This document shows, in pieces, positions 1-7,972 of a stretch of 32,166 bases of DNA. Source of the DNA: Mycobacterium sp. (lineage in GTDB: Bacteria > Actinomycetota > Actinomycetes > Mycobacteriales > Mycobacteriaceae). Within the stretch, counting starts at the first letter, position 1. Each line of letters begins with the position of its first letter. The stretch is from positions 1 to 32,166 of the forward strand of contig NZ_JAOPWB010000016.1 in the NCBI RefSeq assembly GCF_025965855.1. Direction: 5' to 3'. The notes below the pieces were generated by a model. It was not told the origin of the DNA. It was given only the letters and a program-made list of their open reading frames with translations, and searched no databases. The position numbers and the translations under genes are program-made.

Positions 1-2411
1 ACCTCGCCGATCTGTGCGCGAGCGCGGCGCGGGTGCGCGACGCGGGCCTCGAGTCCGCGAGGCGGCGCGGGCGCGGCGGCCGGCTGCCGATCACCTATTC
101 GCGCAAGGTGTTCATCCCGGTCACCCATCTGTGCCGCGACGGCTGCCACTACTGCACGTTTGTCACCGTCCCGGGCAAACTGCGTGCACAGGGCGCCGGC
201 ATGTACCTGGAGCCCGACGAGATACTGGACGTCGCGCGCCGCGGGGCCGAACTCGGTTGCAAGGAAGCGCTGTTCACCCTCGGTGACCGGCCGGAGGACC
301 GCTGGCCGGAGGCGCGTGAGTGGCTCGCCGAACGGGGCTACGACTCGACGCTGTCCTACGTGCGGGCGATGGCGATCCGGGTGCTGGAGGAAACCGGGTT
401 GTTGCCGCACCTGAACCCCGGCGTGATGAGCTGGTCGGAGATGTCGCGGCTCAAGCCGGTGGCGCCGTCGATGGGCATGATGCTCGAGACGACGTCGCGG
501 CGGCTCTTCGAAACGAAAGGGCTTGCGCACTACGGCAGCCCGGACAAAGACCCGGCGGTTCGGCTGCGCACTCTCACCGACGCCGGCCGGTTGTCCATTC
601 CGTTCACCACCGGGCTGCTCGTCGGCATCGGCGAGACGCTGCCCGAACGCGCGGACACCTTGCATGCGATTCGCAAGTCGCACAAGGAGTTCGGGCATGT
701 CCAGGAAGTGATAGTGCAGAACTTCCGCGCCAAGGAACACACCGCGATGGCCGCGTTCCCGGATGCCGGCATCGAGGACTACCTGGCGACGGTCGCGGTC
801 GCGCGGCTGGTGCTCGGTCCCGGCATGCGCATCCAGGCGCCGCCCAACCTGGTGTCGCGCGACGAGTGCCTGGCGCTGATCCGCGCCGGGGTCGACGACT
901 GGGGCGGCGTGTCGCCGTTGACGCCCGACCACGTCAACCCCGAACGGCCCTGGCCGGCTTTGGACGAGCTGGCCGCCGTCACCGCCGAAGCCGGATACGA
1001 CCTGGTACAGCGGCTGACCGCCCAGCCCAAATACATTCAGGCCGGCGCGGCGTGGATCGACCCGCGGGTGCGGGGACACGTTGCGGCGCTGGCCGATCCG
1101 GCCACCGGCCTGGCCCGCGACGTCAACCCGGTGGGCATGCCCTGGCAGGAGCCCGACGACGTGGAGTCCGCGGGTCGGGTCGACCTCAACGCGGCGATCG
1201 ACACCGAAGGACGCAACACCCAGGCCCGCAGCGACCTCGACAGCGCGTTCGGTGATTGGGAGTCGATACGTGCCCACGTGCACGAGCTGGCCGCGCGCGC
1301 CCCCGAGCGCATCGACACCGACGTGCTCGCCGCGCTGGCCTCGGCCGAACGCGACCCCGCCGGCTGCACCGACGACGAGTATCTGGCGTTGGCGACCGCC
1401 GAGGGCCCGGCCCTGGAAGCGGTTGCCGCGCTGGCGGATTCGTTGCGGCGCGACGCCGTCGGCGACGACGTGACCTTCGTGGTGAATCGGAACATCAACT
1501 TCACCAACATCTGTTACACCGGGTGTCGCTTCTGCGCGTTCGCCCAGCGCAAGGGTGACGCCGACGCGTATTCGCTTTCCACCGACGAGGTGGCCGATCG
1601 AGCGTGGGAGGCGCACGTGCAAGGCGCCACCGAGGTGTGCATGCAGGGCGGGATCGACCCCGAACTGCCGGTCACCGGATACGCCGAGCTGGTGCGCGCC
1701 GTCAAGGCCCGCGTGCCGTCGATGCACGTGCATGCGTTTTCCCCGATGGAGATCGCCAACGGTGTGACCAAGAGCGGGTTGAGCATTCGCGAGTGGCTGA
1801 TCAGCCTGCGCGAGTCCGGTCTGGACACCATCCCCGGCACCGCCGCCGAGATTCTGGACGACGAGGTGCGCTGGGTGCTCACCAAGGGCAAGCTGCCGAC
1901 GTCGATGTGGATCGAGATCGTGAGCACCGCGCACGAGGTGGGCCTGCGGTCGTCGTCGACGATGATGTACGGGCACGTCGACACCCCGCGGCACTGGGTG
2001 GCCCACCTGAACGTGCTGCGCGCCATTCAGGACCGCACCGGCGGTTTCACCGAGTTCGTGCCGTTGCCTTTCGTGCACCAGAATTCGCCGCTGTACCTGG
2101 CCGGCGCCGCCCGTCCCGGCCCGAGCCATCGCGACAACCGCGCGGTGCATGCCCTGGCGCGGATCATGTTGCACGGCCGCATTTCCCACATCCAGACCAG
2201 CTGGGTCAAGCTCGGGATCGAGCGCACGCGGGTGATGCTCAACGGCGGCGCCAACGACCTGGGCGGGACGCTGATGGAGGAGACCATCTCGCGGATGGCC
2301 GGGTCCGAACACGGGTCGTCGAAGACCGCGGCGGAGCTGGCCGCGATCGCCGAGGGCATCGGTCGCCCTGCGCGCCAGCGCACCACCACATACGCCCCGC
2401 TGGCCGCTTAG
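1..2411 (+). CDS. fbiC: FO synthase FbiC, 5' end outside window
   Basis: Bifunctional 7,8-didemethyl-8-hydroxy-5-deazariboflavin (FO) synthase, which makes the deazaflavin core of coenzyme F420 from a flavin-pathway pyrimidine and tyrosine. Two radical-SAM halves are visible, each with a CX3CX2C cluster motif: CRDGCHYC at bases 132-155 (CofG-like half) and CYTGCRFC at 1512-1535 (CofH-like half). The reading frame is open to the left edge, and the residues before the first internal GTG (position 33) read [10 protein letters not shown], which matches my memory of the family N-terminus. The gene therefore starts upstream and lacks roughly 50-60 codons here (M. tuberculosis FbiC is 856 aa). The C-terminus is complete, ending at TAG 2409-2411. 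The following gene begins 29 bases later on the same strand. Identification is very secure. Confidence 0.97.
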   Translation, partial: LADLCASAARVRDAGLESARRRGRGGRLPITYSRKVFIPVTHLCRDGCHYCTFVTVPGKLRAQGAGMYLEPDEILDVARRGAELGCKEALFTLGDRPEDRWPEAREWLAERGYDSTLSYVRAMAIRVLEETGLLPHLNPGVMSWSEMSRLKPVAPSMGMMLETTSRRLFETKGLAHYGSPDKDPAVRLRTLTDAGRLSIPFTTGLLVGIGETLPERADTLHAIRKSHKEFGHVQEVIVQNFRAKEHTAMAAFPDAGIEDYLATVAVARLVLGPGMRIQAPPNLVSRDECLALIRAGVDDWGGVSPLTPDHVNPERPWPALDELAAVTAEAGYDLVQRLTAQPKYIQAGAAWIDPRVRGHVAALADPATGLARDVNPVGMPWQEPDDVESAGRVDLNAAIDTEGRNTQARSDLDSAFGDWESIRAHVHELAARAPERIDTDVLAALASAERDPAGCTDDEYLALATAEGPALEAVAALADSLRRDAVGDDVTFVVNRNINFTNICYTGCRFCAFAQRKGDADAYSLSTDEVADRAWEAHVQGATEVCMQGGIDPELPVTGYAELVRAVKARVPSMHVHAFSPMEIANGVTKSGLSIREWLISLRESGLDTIPGTAAEILDDEVRWVLTKGKLPTSMWIEIVSTAHEVGLRSSSTMMYGHVDTPRHWVAHLNVLRAIQDRTGGFTEFVPLPFVHQNSPLYLAGAARPGPSHRDNRAVHALARIMLHGRISHIQTSWVKLGIERTRVMLNGGANDLGGTLMEETISRMAGSEHGSSKTAAELAAIAEGIGRPARQRTTTYAPLAA

Positions 2412-2440
2412 CTTTCAGCAGCGTCGGGTATCCCGACGCC

Positions 2441-3205
2441 GTGAAGCGACATATCGACGACGACCGATTCCCGGAGTGGCGGCCGTTCCTGCATGTCGTG
2501 CAGCAGCGCCGACCGGACGCCGGTACCTGGTGCGAGGCCTGGACGGTGCGTGACATCGTCATCCATCAGGCCGGAAACGCCGAGGAGCTCGCCCGGGTGC
2601 TGGGAGCGCACCTGGAGGGCGAACCCGTCGGCACGCGCGGCTTCGAGGAACGCGAGGGCCCGCTGCGCGCACTGGGCGACGCGGACCTGTGGGACGCGCT
2701 GAACGACCGGATGGCCACGTTAAACGAGGTCGCGGCCGCGGCCGAAAGCGTTCCGGCGGACACCGACGTCGCCTGGACCGGCCGCACCATGAAGGTGCCC
2801 TGCTTCGCCGAGCACATGCGCGAGGAACTCGTCCTGCACGGCTGGGACGTCACCGGAGATGATGCTGCTGCCCAGGCCCCGCTTGCCGAGCCCTGGATGA
2901 CGACGCACAGCGTGGTGGCGGTGGGACGTCCGCTGCTTGCCAAGGGCGCCAAATTGATGGAGCCCGGCGAGCGAATCGACGCCCGCCTGCGGGTCTTCGG
3001 CAGCGACGATGTCGTGATCGCTGCCGACGCCGAACAGACCTCCATCGGAATAGCCGAGCCCGAAGGCCCGGCCACGCTCGAAACCGATGCTGCCGCAAGG
3101 GTCTTGCTGCTCTGGGGTCGCCGACCCGGAAACCCGTCGCGCGTTTGCAGCGACGCCGGACCCGAACTCCTAGGCCAGGTCCGCCGGCTGCTCAGCGGCT
3201 ACTGA
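2441..3205 (+). CDS. Mycothiol-dependent maleylpyruvate isomerase-fold (MDMPI/DinB-like) protein
   Basis: A 254-aa protein with an N-terminal MDMPI/DinB-like four-helix domain and a short C-terminal domain. The usual family signatures are present: WTVRDIVIHQAG, giving a candidate metal ligand His42, and EELVLHGWDV, giving Glu129 and His133. These correspond to the His-Glu-His metal site of maleylpyruvate isomerase. Many actinobacterial members are of unknown substrate and are thought to use mycothiol. The GTG start at 2441 was chosen because it begins the conserved domain directly after fbiC; the open frame also extends upstream into fbiC but only as a shadow. It could be co-transcribed with fbiC (29-base gap). 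It converges with TB8.4, the two stop codons being about 15 bases apart. Family assignment is good; the reaction is unknown. Confidence 0.85.
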   Translation: MKRHIDDDRFPEWRPFLHVVQQRRPDAGTWCEAWTVRDIVIHQAGNAEELARVLGAHLEGEPVGTRGFEEREGPLRALGDADLWDALNDRMATLNEVAAAAESVPADTDVAWTGRTMKVPCFAEHMREELVLHGWDVTGDDAAAQAPLAEPWMTTHSVVAVGRPLLAKGAKLMEPGERIDARLRVFGSDDVVIAADAEQTSIGIAEPEGPATLETDAAARVLLLWGRRPGNPSRVCSDAGPELLGQVRRLLSGY

Positions 3206-3220
3206 ACTCGTCGCGCTCGC

Positions 3221-3556
3221 TCAGTAGCTGTTGCAGCTGCCGGCCACCGACAACACGTCGTTGAAGTACGGCGCGGCCTGCGGCATGGCCTGGATCTGCT
3301 GCGCCATCTGCATGCGCTTCGGCGGCGGCGAAGCGAGGAACTGGCGCAGGTAACTCGTCGCCATCGGCGATGCGGTCAATTGCGCGGCAGCTGCCGGATC
3401 CGTCGCGTTGAGCGCGGCCATCACCTGCCCGTAGTTGCACGTGGTGTTAACGACCGGATCCAGGGGATCGGCGGATGCGATCCCGGCGCCGGCCGTCAAC
3501 GCGAACGCCACGCCGCCAACGGCAGCGGCTAATTTGGTCAACGACAGCCTCAACAT
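3221..3556 (-). CDS. TB8.4: Secreted low-molecular-weight antigen TB8.4 homologue
   Basis: A 111-aa small secreted protein, orthologous by sequence memory to M. tuberculosis Rv1174c (TB8.4/MTB8.4, 110 aa), a culture-filtrate T-cell antigen of unknown biochemical role. Residues 1-29 form a Sec signal peptide: a positively charged start MLRLSLTK, a hydrophobic Ala/Val/Gly core, and an ASA-DP cleavage site after residue 29. The mature protein has just two cysteines, Cys40 (NTTCNYGQ) and Cys108 (GSCNSY), likely a disulfide. The frame is open to 3646, but the start at ATG 3556 is preferred because it begins the signal peptide and has a GGGGAAGG ribosome-binding site a few bases upstream. It is monocistronic and convergent with the preceding gene. 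Confidence 0.93.
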   Translation of the reverse strand: MLRLSLTKLAAAVGGVAFALTAGAGIASADPLDPVVNTTCNYGQVMAALNATDPAAAAQLTASPMATSYLRQFLASPPPKRMQMAQQIQAMPQAAPYFNDVLSVAGSCNSY

Positions 3557-3755
3557 TTGTGGACACCTTCCCCGTTCAATGCACCGTCGATTAACGGCGA
3601 CGACATCTGCCCAACGGTTGCCGTCTGCGATCCAGGCTACAGGCACCGTGAGCTTTCTTCTATCGCAACCGTTATCGCACAGGAAGCTCTAATCATTACT
3701 ATCCGCAGGTCCGGGCGTTGTGCGTCGCTGTTCGCGCTCGGTGAAATTCGAACCG

Positions 3756-3862
3756 GAGCCGGACCGCCGACTCGGCGCCCCGTTCGATGGCGCGCGCCGC
3801 ATCCGGCTCGGGCGGCCGTACCCGCGCCGCCGACGCCGCATCGGCGATCCGGCGGGCGTGCC
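3756..3862 (-). pseudogene. Probable remnant of fadH (2,4-dienoyl-CoA reductase) 3' end
   Basis: In the minus frame read here, residues DAARAIERG are encoded at 3777-3803, followed by AESAVRL. This resembles the extreme C-terminus of mycobacterial FadH as I recall it (ELDAKRAIKQGTELAARL). In M. tuberculosis, fadH (Rv1175c) and Rv1176c lie exactly here, between TB8.4 and fdxC on the same strand. The fragment has no start, no upstream domain and no continuous homologous frame before it, so it can only be a relic. The identification rests on a short stretch plus synteny and is tentative. Confidence 0.4.
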
Positions 3863-3868
3863 CAGTGG

Positions 3869-3895
3869 TTGACGTGTATGTGCAACGTCTAGTAT
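3869..3895 (+). promoter_or_regulatory. Candidate fdxC promoter
   Basis: TTGACG (3869-3874) and TAGTAT (3890-3895) form -35 and -10 like hexamers with a somewhat short 15-base spacer. The spacer is flanked by an inverted pair GACGT (3871-3875) / ACGTC (3885-3889) that could be an operator overlapping the promoter. The predicted start lies about 75-80 bases before the fdxC GTG. Inferred only from sequence. Confidence 0.4.
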
Positions 3896-3902
3896 CAGTA
3901 AT

Positions 3903-3914
3903 CGAAAGCTTTCG
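3903..3914. promoter_or_regulatory. Perfect 12-base palindrome in fdxC leader
   Basis: CGAAAGCTTTCG is an exact palindrome a few bases downstream of the candidate -10 of fdxC, at about the expected transcription start. It could be a protein-binding site. No known regulator is assigned. Confidence 0.3.
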
Positions 3915-3981
3915 CTGAAGCGGCCGAAGCGCCGCGGCGAGCCGAACAGCAGCCCACACGCAGTACATGGAGGAGATGTCT

Positions 3982-4308
3982 GTGACGTACACGATCGCCG
4001 AACCCTGCGTCGACATCAAGGACAAGGCATGCATCGAGGAGTGCCCGGTCGACTGCATTTACGAGGGCGTCCGGATGCTGTACATCCACCCCGATGAGTG
4101 CGTCGACTGCGGGGCCTGTGAGCCGGTCTGCCCCGTCGAAGCGATCTATTACGAAGACGATGTGCCCGAACAGTGGAGCCAATACACACAGATCAACGCC
4201 GACTTCTTCGTCGAGCTGGGGTCGCCGGGCGGTGCCGCGAAGGTCGGCATGACCGATAACGACCCGCAAGTCATCAAGGACCTGCCGCCCCAGGGCGAAG
4301 GCGACTGA
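3982..4308 (+). CDS. fdxC: Seven-iron ferredoxin FdxC
   Basis: A 108-aa soluble electron carrier with one [3Fe-4S] and one [4Fe-4S] cluster. The cysteine pattern matches the Azotobacter FdI type. Cys9, Cys17 and Cys50 would bind 3Fe-4S; Cys21, Cys40, Cys43 and Cys46 would bind 4Fe-4S; Cys25 is the extra conserved cysteine. The start is GTG 3982, because GGAGGAG at 3969-3975 is a strong ribosome-binding site six bases ahead and the protein then begins VTYTIAEPC as in M. tuberculosis Rv1177. The two ATGs at 3967 and 3976 lie in or beside that site. dapC follows closely on the same strand, as in M. tuberculosis. Partner reductases or P450s are not identified, though P450 genes are common clients. 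Confidence 0.95.
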   Translation: MTYTIAEPCVDIKDKACIEECPVDCIYEGVRMLYIHPDECVDCGACEPVCPVEAIYYEDDVPEQWSQYTQINADFFVELGSPGGAAKVGMTDNDPQVIKDLPPQGEGD

Positions 4309-4370
4309 GCGGGCCGGTGCTGCAGAAGCCCGGCCCGGCGGCGCGGGCCCCGGAGTCCCTGGGCGCGAAA

Positions 4371-5456
4371 GTGTCGGCGTCCCTGCCGGAGTTTCCCTGG
4401 GACACGTTGGCCGACGCGAAGGCGCTGGCCGCGGGCCATCCGGACGGAATCGTCGACCTGTCCGTCGGCACCCCGGTCGATCCGGTCGCGCCAGTGATCC
4501 GGGAGGCGCTGGCCGCCGCGAGTTCCGCCTCGGGATATCCACCCACCGCCGGCACCGCACTACTGCGCGAATCGGCGGTGGCCGCGCTGGCCCGCCGCTT
4601 CGGGATCACCGGGCTGAGCGAGGCGGCCGTGCTGCCGGTGATCGGCAGCAAGGAGCTCATCGCCTGGCTGCCGACACTGCTGGGCCTGGGCTCCTCGGAC
4701 GTGGTGGTGGTGCCGGAGCTGGCCTACCCGACGTATGACGTAGGCGCGCGGCTGGCCGGCGCCCCGGTGCTGCGCGCGGATTCGCTGACCCAGGTGGGCC
4801 CGCAATCCCCGGCGCTGTTCTACCTGAACTCGCCGAGCAACCCGACCGGGCGGGTGCTGGGCGTCGACCACCTGCGCAAGGTAGTCGGATGGGCGCGCGA
4901 CAGGGGTGTGATCGTCGCCTCCGACGAGTGCTACCTGGGTCTGGGCTGGGACGCCGAACCCCTGTCGGTGCTGCATCCCTCGGTGTGCGACGGCGACCAT
5001 ACCGGGCTGCTCGCGATCCACTCGCTATCGAAGAGCTCGTCGCTGGCCGGCTATCGGGCCGGCGTCGTCGCCGGGGATGCGGCGCTGGTCGGCGAGCTGC
5101 TGGCCATGCGCAAACACGCCGGGATGATGGTGCCGACGCCGGTGCAGGCCGCGATGGTGGCCGCACTCGACGACGATGCCCACGAGCGCCTGCAGCGCGA
5201 GCGGTACGAACGGCGGCGGGCCGCGCTCTTGCCGGCGCTGCGCTCGGCCGGTTTCGCCGTCGACCATTCCGACGCCGGCCTCTATCTTTGGGCCACCCGC
5301 GGTGAGCCGTGCCACGACAGCGTCTCCTGGTTTGCCTCCCTGGGCGTATTGGTGGCGCCCGGCGACTTCTACGGCCCGGGCGGTGCCCGGCACGTGAGGG
5401 TCGCGTTGACCGCCACCGACGAGCGCGTCGCCGCCGCGGTCAAGCGGCTGACTTAG
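4371..5456 (+). CDS. dapC: N-succinyldiaminopimelate aminotransferase DapC
   Basis: Fold-type I PLP aminotransferase (361 aa), orthologue of Rv1178. It converts N-succinyl-2-amino-6-ketopimelate to N-succinyl-LL-diaminopimelate, in the lysine and peptidoglycan precursor pathway. Visible features are the NSPSNPTGR motif (substrate/PLP Asn), SDECYLG (PLP Asp and Tyr), and SLSKSSSLAGYRAG with the Schiff-base lysine at residue 221. The frame is open further upstream with a GTG at 4317, nine bases after the fdxC stop. I chose GTG 4371 (VSASLPEFPWDTL) because it corresponds to the known mycobacterial N-terminus; neither start has a strong ribosome-binding site. It is likely co-transcribed with fdxC. 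dapD and dapE are in the same window at 27-29 kb. Confidence 0.9.
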   Translation: MSASLPEFPWDTLADAKALAAGHPDGIVDLSVGTPVDPVAPVIREALAAASSASGYPPTAGTALLRESAVAALARRFGITGLSEAAVLPVIGSKELIAWLPTLLGLGSSDVVVVPELAYPTYDVGARLAGAPVLRADSLTQVGPQSPALFYLNSPSNPTGRVLGVDHLRKVVGWARDRGVIVASDECYLGLGWDAEPLSVLHPSVCDGDHTGLLAIHSLSKSSSLAGYRAGVVAGDAALVGELLAMRKHAGMMVPTPVQAAMVAALDDDAHERLQRERYERRRAALLPALRSAGFAVDHSDAGLYLWATRGEPCHDSVSWFASLGVLVAPGDFYGPGGARHVRVALTATDERVAAAVKRLT

Positions 5457-5572
5457 GCCGTCCGGCCGCGCTCGGGCGAGGCGAACGGCAGAATGCATCG
5501 GGAGGCGTTACCCAAGCGCTCATCGGCGGTCGACGTCGGGTGTCGGGAATCTCTCGGGTAAGGAATGGGGTC

Positions 5573-7936
5573 GTGACAACTTCGACGGGCAAAGCTCCCA
5601 TCCCGACCTCGGTCGGGGACATCGCTAAGCGTGTCTTTCTGGGAAAGCCGCTGATTACCGAGGATCTGTCGACCGAGAAATTATCCAACGGGGTTGCGCT
5701 GGGCGCGCTTTCGCCGGATGCGATCTCCTCCACCGCCTACGGCACCGAACAGATTTTGATCGAGCTGCTGCCCCACGCCGGGCTGGCGGCTTTTGCGTTG
5801 TTGCTGCCCATGAACGCCGCGATTTTGGTGATTCTGGTGTTGGTGACCGCGTCGTATCGGCAGGTCGTCATGGCCTATACCCGGGCGGGCGGTTCCTACG
5901 TCGTGGCGCGGGAGAATTTCGGACCCAAGGTGGCGCAGGTCGCCGCCGCGGCGCTGTTGATCGACTATGTGGTCACCGTCGCGGTGCAGGCGGCGGCGGG
6001 CACGGTCGCGGTGGCGTCGGCGATCCCCGCAGTGGGTCCCTACAGCCTGGCGATCACCGTCGGCGTGGTGATCCTGATCTGCTACGCGAACCTGCGCGGA
6101 TTACGGGAAGCGGGCGTGCAATTCGCGGCCCCGACCTATTTTTTCGTCACGATGATCACCGTGACGATCATGACCGGCGTCATCCGCGAAATCTTTGGGG
6201 ATTTACCGACCTACGATGCCCAGCACATCGCCGGAACGGTGCCGATTCATCAGGGGGATGGCCTGGTGATGGGCGCGACGATCCTGGTGCTGCTGCGCGC
6301 GTTCGCCAATGGCGGTTCGTCGCTGACGGGGGTCGAGGCGATCTCCAATACGGTCAACGTCTTCCGTAAGCCGCAGGGCCGCAACGCCCGCCGGGTGCTC
6401 ACGATCATGGCCTGCATACTCGGGTTCTTGCTGGCCGGTGTCGCCTTTCTGACATTTGTCACCCACGCAACGCCGTACGTCGCCGGATATCCGTCGGTGC
6501 TGTCGCAGGTTGCCCGTGCGGTCTTCGGCCGCGGGACGATCGGCAATGTCCTCTATATCCTCGTCCAGGCGTCAACGGCGGCCATCCTGTTCACCGGCGC
6601 CAATACCAGTTTCAACGGATTCCCAGCGCTGGCGAGTTTCGTCGCCGAAGACCGCTTCCTGCCGCGTCAGTTGATGAAACGCGGTCACCGCCTGGTGTTT
6701 TCGAACGGCATCATCGCGCTCACCGCGCTGTCGGTGGTATTGCTGCTGACGACGGGCGGTTCGGTCAACGCGCTGGTCCCGTTCTATGCAATCGGCGTGT
6801 TCACCGGATTCTCGATGGCCGGCTACGGGATGACCAAACACCATCTCACCCATCGGGAACCGGGATGGCGACGTCGACTGGCGATCAACCTGTCCTCGGC
6901 AATCCTGTCGACCATCGTGGTGGGCATCTTCGCGGTGGCGAAGTTCACCGAGGGCGCATGGCTGGTGGTCGTCGTCTTTCCGGTGCTGGTGTTCGTGCTG
7001 ATGCGGCTGAACCGGGAGTACCGCGCCGAGGCCGCCATCCTGGAGATGTTCCGCACCGATCGCCCCGAGTTGGTGAAGTACGCCCGGCACAAGGTCTTCG
7101 TGTTCGTGAACTCGGTCGACCTCGCGGTGATAGAGGCGCTGCGCTATGGCAGGGGACTGCGAGCCGACGAATTGGTTGCCGTGCATTTCATGGTCGACGA
7201 GGCGCATGCTATGGGATTGCGAAAGCGTTGGGACCACTTCGATCTCGACACCCCGCTCCGGGTGGTCGACTGCCCGGACCGCAGGGTTACCCGGGCCGCG
7301 CAGGTGCTCGTCGCCAAGGCACGCGACGAACGCCGGAACACCAACGTGACCGTGTTGCTGCCGCGTCGGACCTATGCCCCGCTGTTGGGGCGACTGCTGC
7401 ACGACCGCACCGCGGACAAGGTGGCCCGGGCGGTCAGCCTGATCCCGGATGCCGCGGCGACGATCGTTCCCTACGACGTAGAGTCCCGCATCAAGGAGGC
7501 GTACCCCGAAGGGTTCGAGCAACGAATTTCCCGCGAGCTCGACAAGATCGAAGCGTGGGTTTCCAAGAGCGAGGACCAAGAGGTCGAAGCCTATGAGCAT
7601 CCCGAGCGGTCCGCGTCGGTGATCACCGTGGGAGGCCTGATTCCCGGGCAGCGCGCCACCTTCGAGGGGCGGGTCAACGAGGTCCAGGACACCAACGAAC
7701 GCAGGCGCACCGTTCGGCGGGTTGTCGTCGGCGACAACAGCGGCGAGGTCTGTGTGACGTTCCGGCACGGGCGCGGCGGCGCCGACATCCAGCCGGGTCA
7801 GCTACTGCGCATCACCGGCAAGCCCAGGCAGAGCGGCACCCAACCGATGGTGCTGGTTGACCCCGCGTATCACGTCATAGAGGACCCCGCGAATGCCGCC
7901 GAGTCTGGTGAGCCCGGGCGAACCGACGAAGCGTAG
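5573..7936 (+). CDS. KimA-like K+ transporter with C-terminal OB-fold domain
   Basis: A 787-aa APC-superfamily membrane protein. About 12 membrane segments fill residues 35-490. They are followed by the USP-like cytosolic domain typical of KimA/YdaO proteins (residues about 500-640, with VTVLLPRRTYAPLLGRLLHD). Residues reported for K+ handling in B. subtilis KimA have counterparts: Asp49 and Tyr56 in SPDAISSTAY (seven apart, as in KimA D36/Y43), then Asp131, Tyr132 and Thr135 in LIDYVVTV. An extra C-terminal domain at about 693-775 (RATFEGRVNEVQDT, then VVVGDNSGEVCVTF and GQLLRITGK) looks like an OB-fold. The GTG at 5573 has AGGA eight bases ahead; the longer open frame upstream is a shadow of dapC. 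Probably a proton-coupled potassium importer; the OB-fold role is unknown. Confidence 0.85.
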   Translation: MTTSTGKAPIPTSVGDIAKRVFLGKPLITEDLSTEKLSNGVALGALSPDAISSTAYGTEQILIELLPHAGLAAFALLLPMNAAILVILVLVTASYRQVVMAYTRAGGSYVVARENFGPKVAQVAAAALLIDYVVTVAVQAAAGTVAVASAIPAVGPYSLAITVGVVILICYANLRGLREAGVQFAAPTYFFVTMITVTIMTGVIREIFGDLPTYDAQHIAGTVPIHQGDGLVMGATILVLLRAFANGGSSLTGVEAISNTVNVFRKPQGRNARRVLTIMACILGFLLAGVAFLTFVTHATPYVAGYPSVLSQVARAVFGRGTIGNVLYILVQASTAAILFTGANTSFNGFPALASFVAEDRFLPRQLMKRGHRLVFSNGIIALTALSVVLLLTTGGSVNALVPFYAIGVFTGFSMAGYGMTKHHLTHREPGWRRRLAINLSSAILSTIVVGIFAVAKFTEGAWLVVVVFPVLVFVLMRLNREYRAEAAILEMFRTDRPELVKYARHKVFVFVNSVDLAVIEALRYGRGLRADELVAVHFMVDEAHAMGLRKRWDHFDLDTPLRVVDCPDRRVTRAAQVLVAKARDERRNTNVTVLLPRRTYAPLLGRLLHDRTADKVARAVSLIPDAAATIVPYDVESRIKEAYPEGFEQRISRELDKIEAWVSKSEDQEVEAYEHPERSASVITVGGLIPGQRATFEGRVNEVQDTNERRRTVRRVVVGDNSGEVCVTFRHGRGGADIQPGQLLRITGKPRQSGTQPMVLVDPAYHVIEDPANAAESGEPGRTDEA

Positions 7937-7972
7937 GGTGGCCAAGCCCGCGTCTCGAGCGAAAGGACGGCC

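Larger units (their letters stand above)
3557..3981. other. Gene-poor intergenic region between TB8.4 and fdxC
   Basis: No intact gene is credible in these 425 bases. The TB8.4-proximal part (about 3590-3710) is relatively AT-rich and should hold the TB8.4 promoter. It contains a spaced 9-base inverted pair, AACGGTTGC at 3613-3621 and GCAACCGTT at 3665-3673, and a direct repeat TATCGCA (starting 3661 and 3673). The middle is GC-rich coding-like DNA with the probable fadH relic. The right part has a promoter-like pair and a perfect 12-base palindrome before fdxC. Confidence 0.6.

Noticed and set aside
3637..3885. 82-codon minus-strand ORF between TB8.4 and fdxC as a new small gene
   Set aside because: Cys/Arg/Gly-rich translation with no domain and no ribosome-binding site; the overlapping frame with FadH-like residues explains the coding-like composition better.
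5457..5572. Possible ydaO-type (c-di-AMP) riboswitch before the KimA-like gene
   Set aside because: KimA genes in Firmicutes carry one, but the 116-base gap lacks the conserved ydaO core sequences and is too short for the full fold.
6572..7768. 398-codon open frame antisense to the KimA-like gene
   Set aside because: Composition-driven shadow rich in His/Arg/Gln, with no family resemblance; the sense strand encodes a clear transporter.
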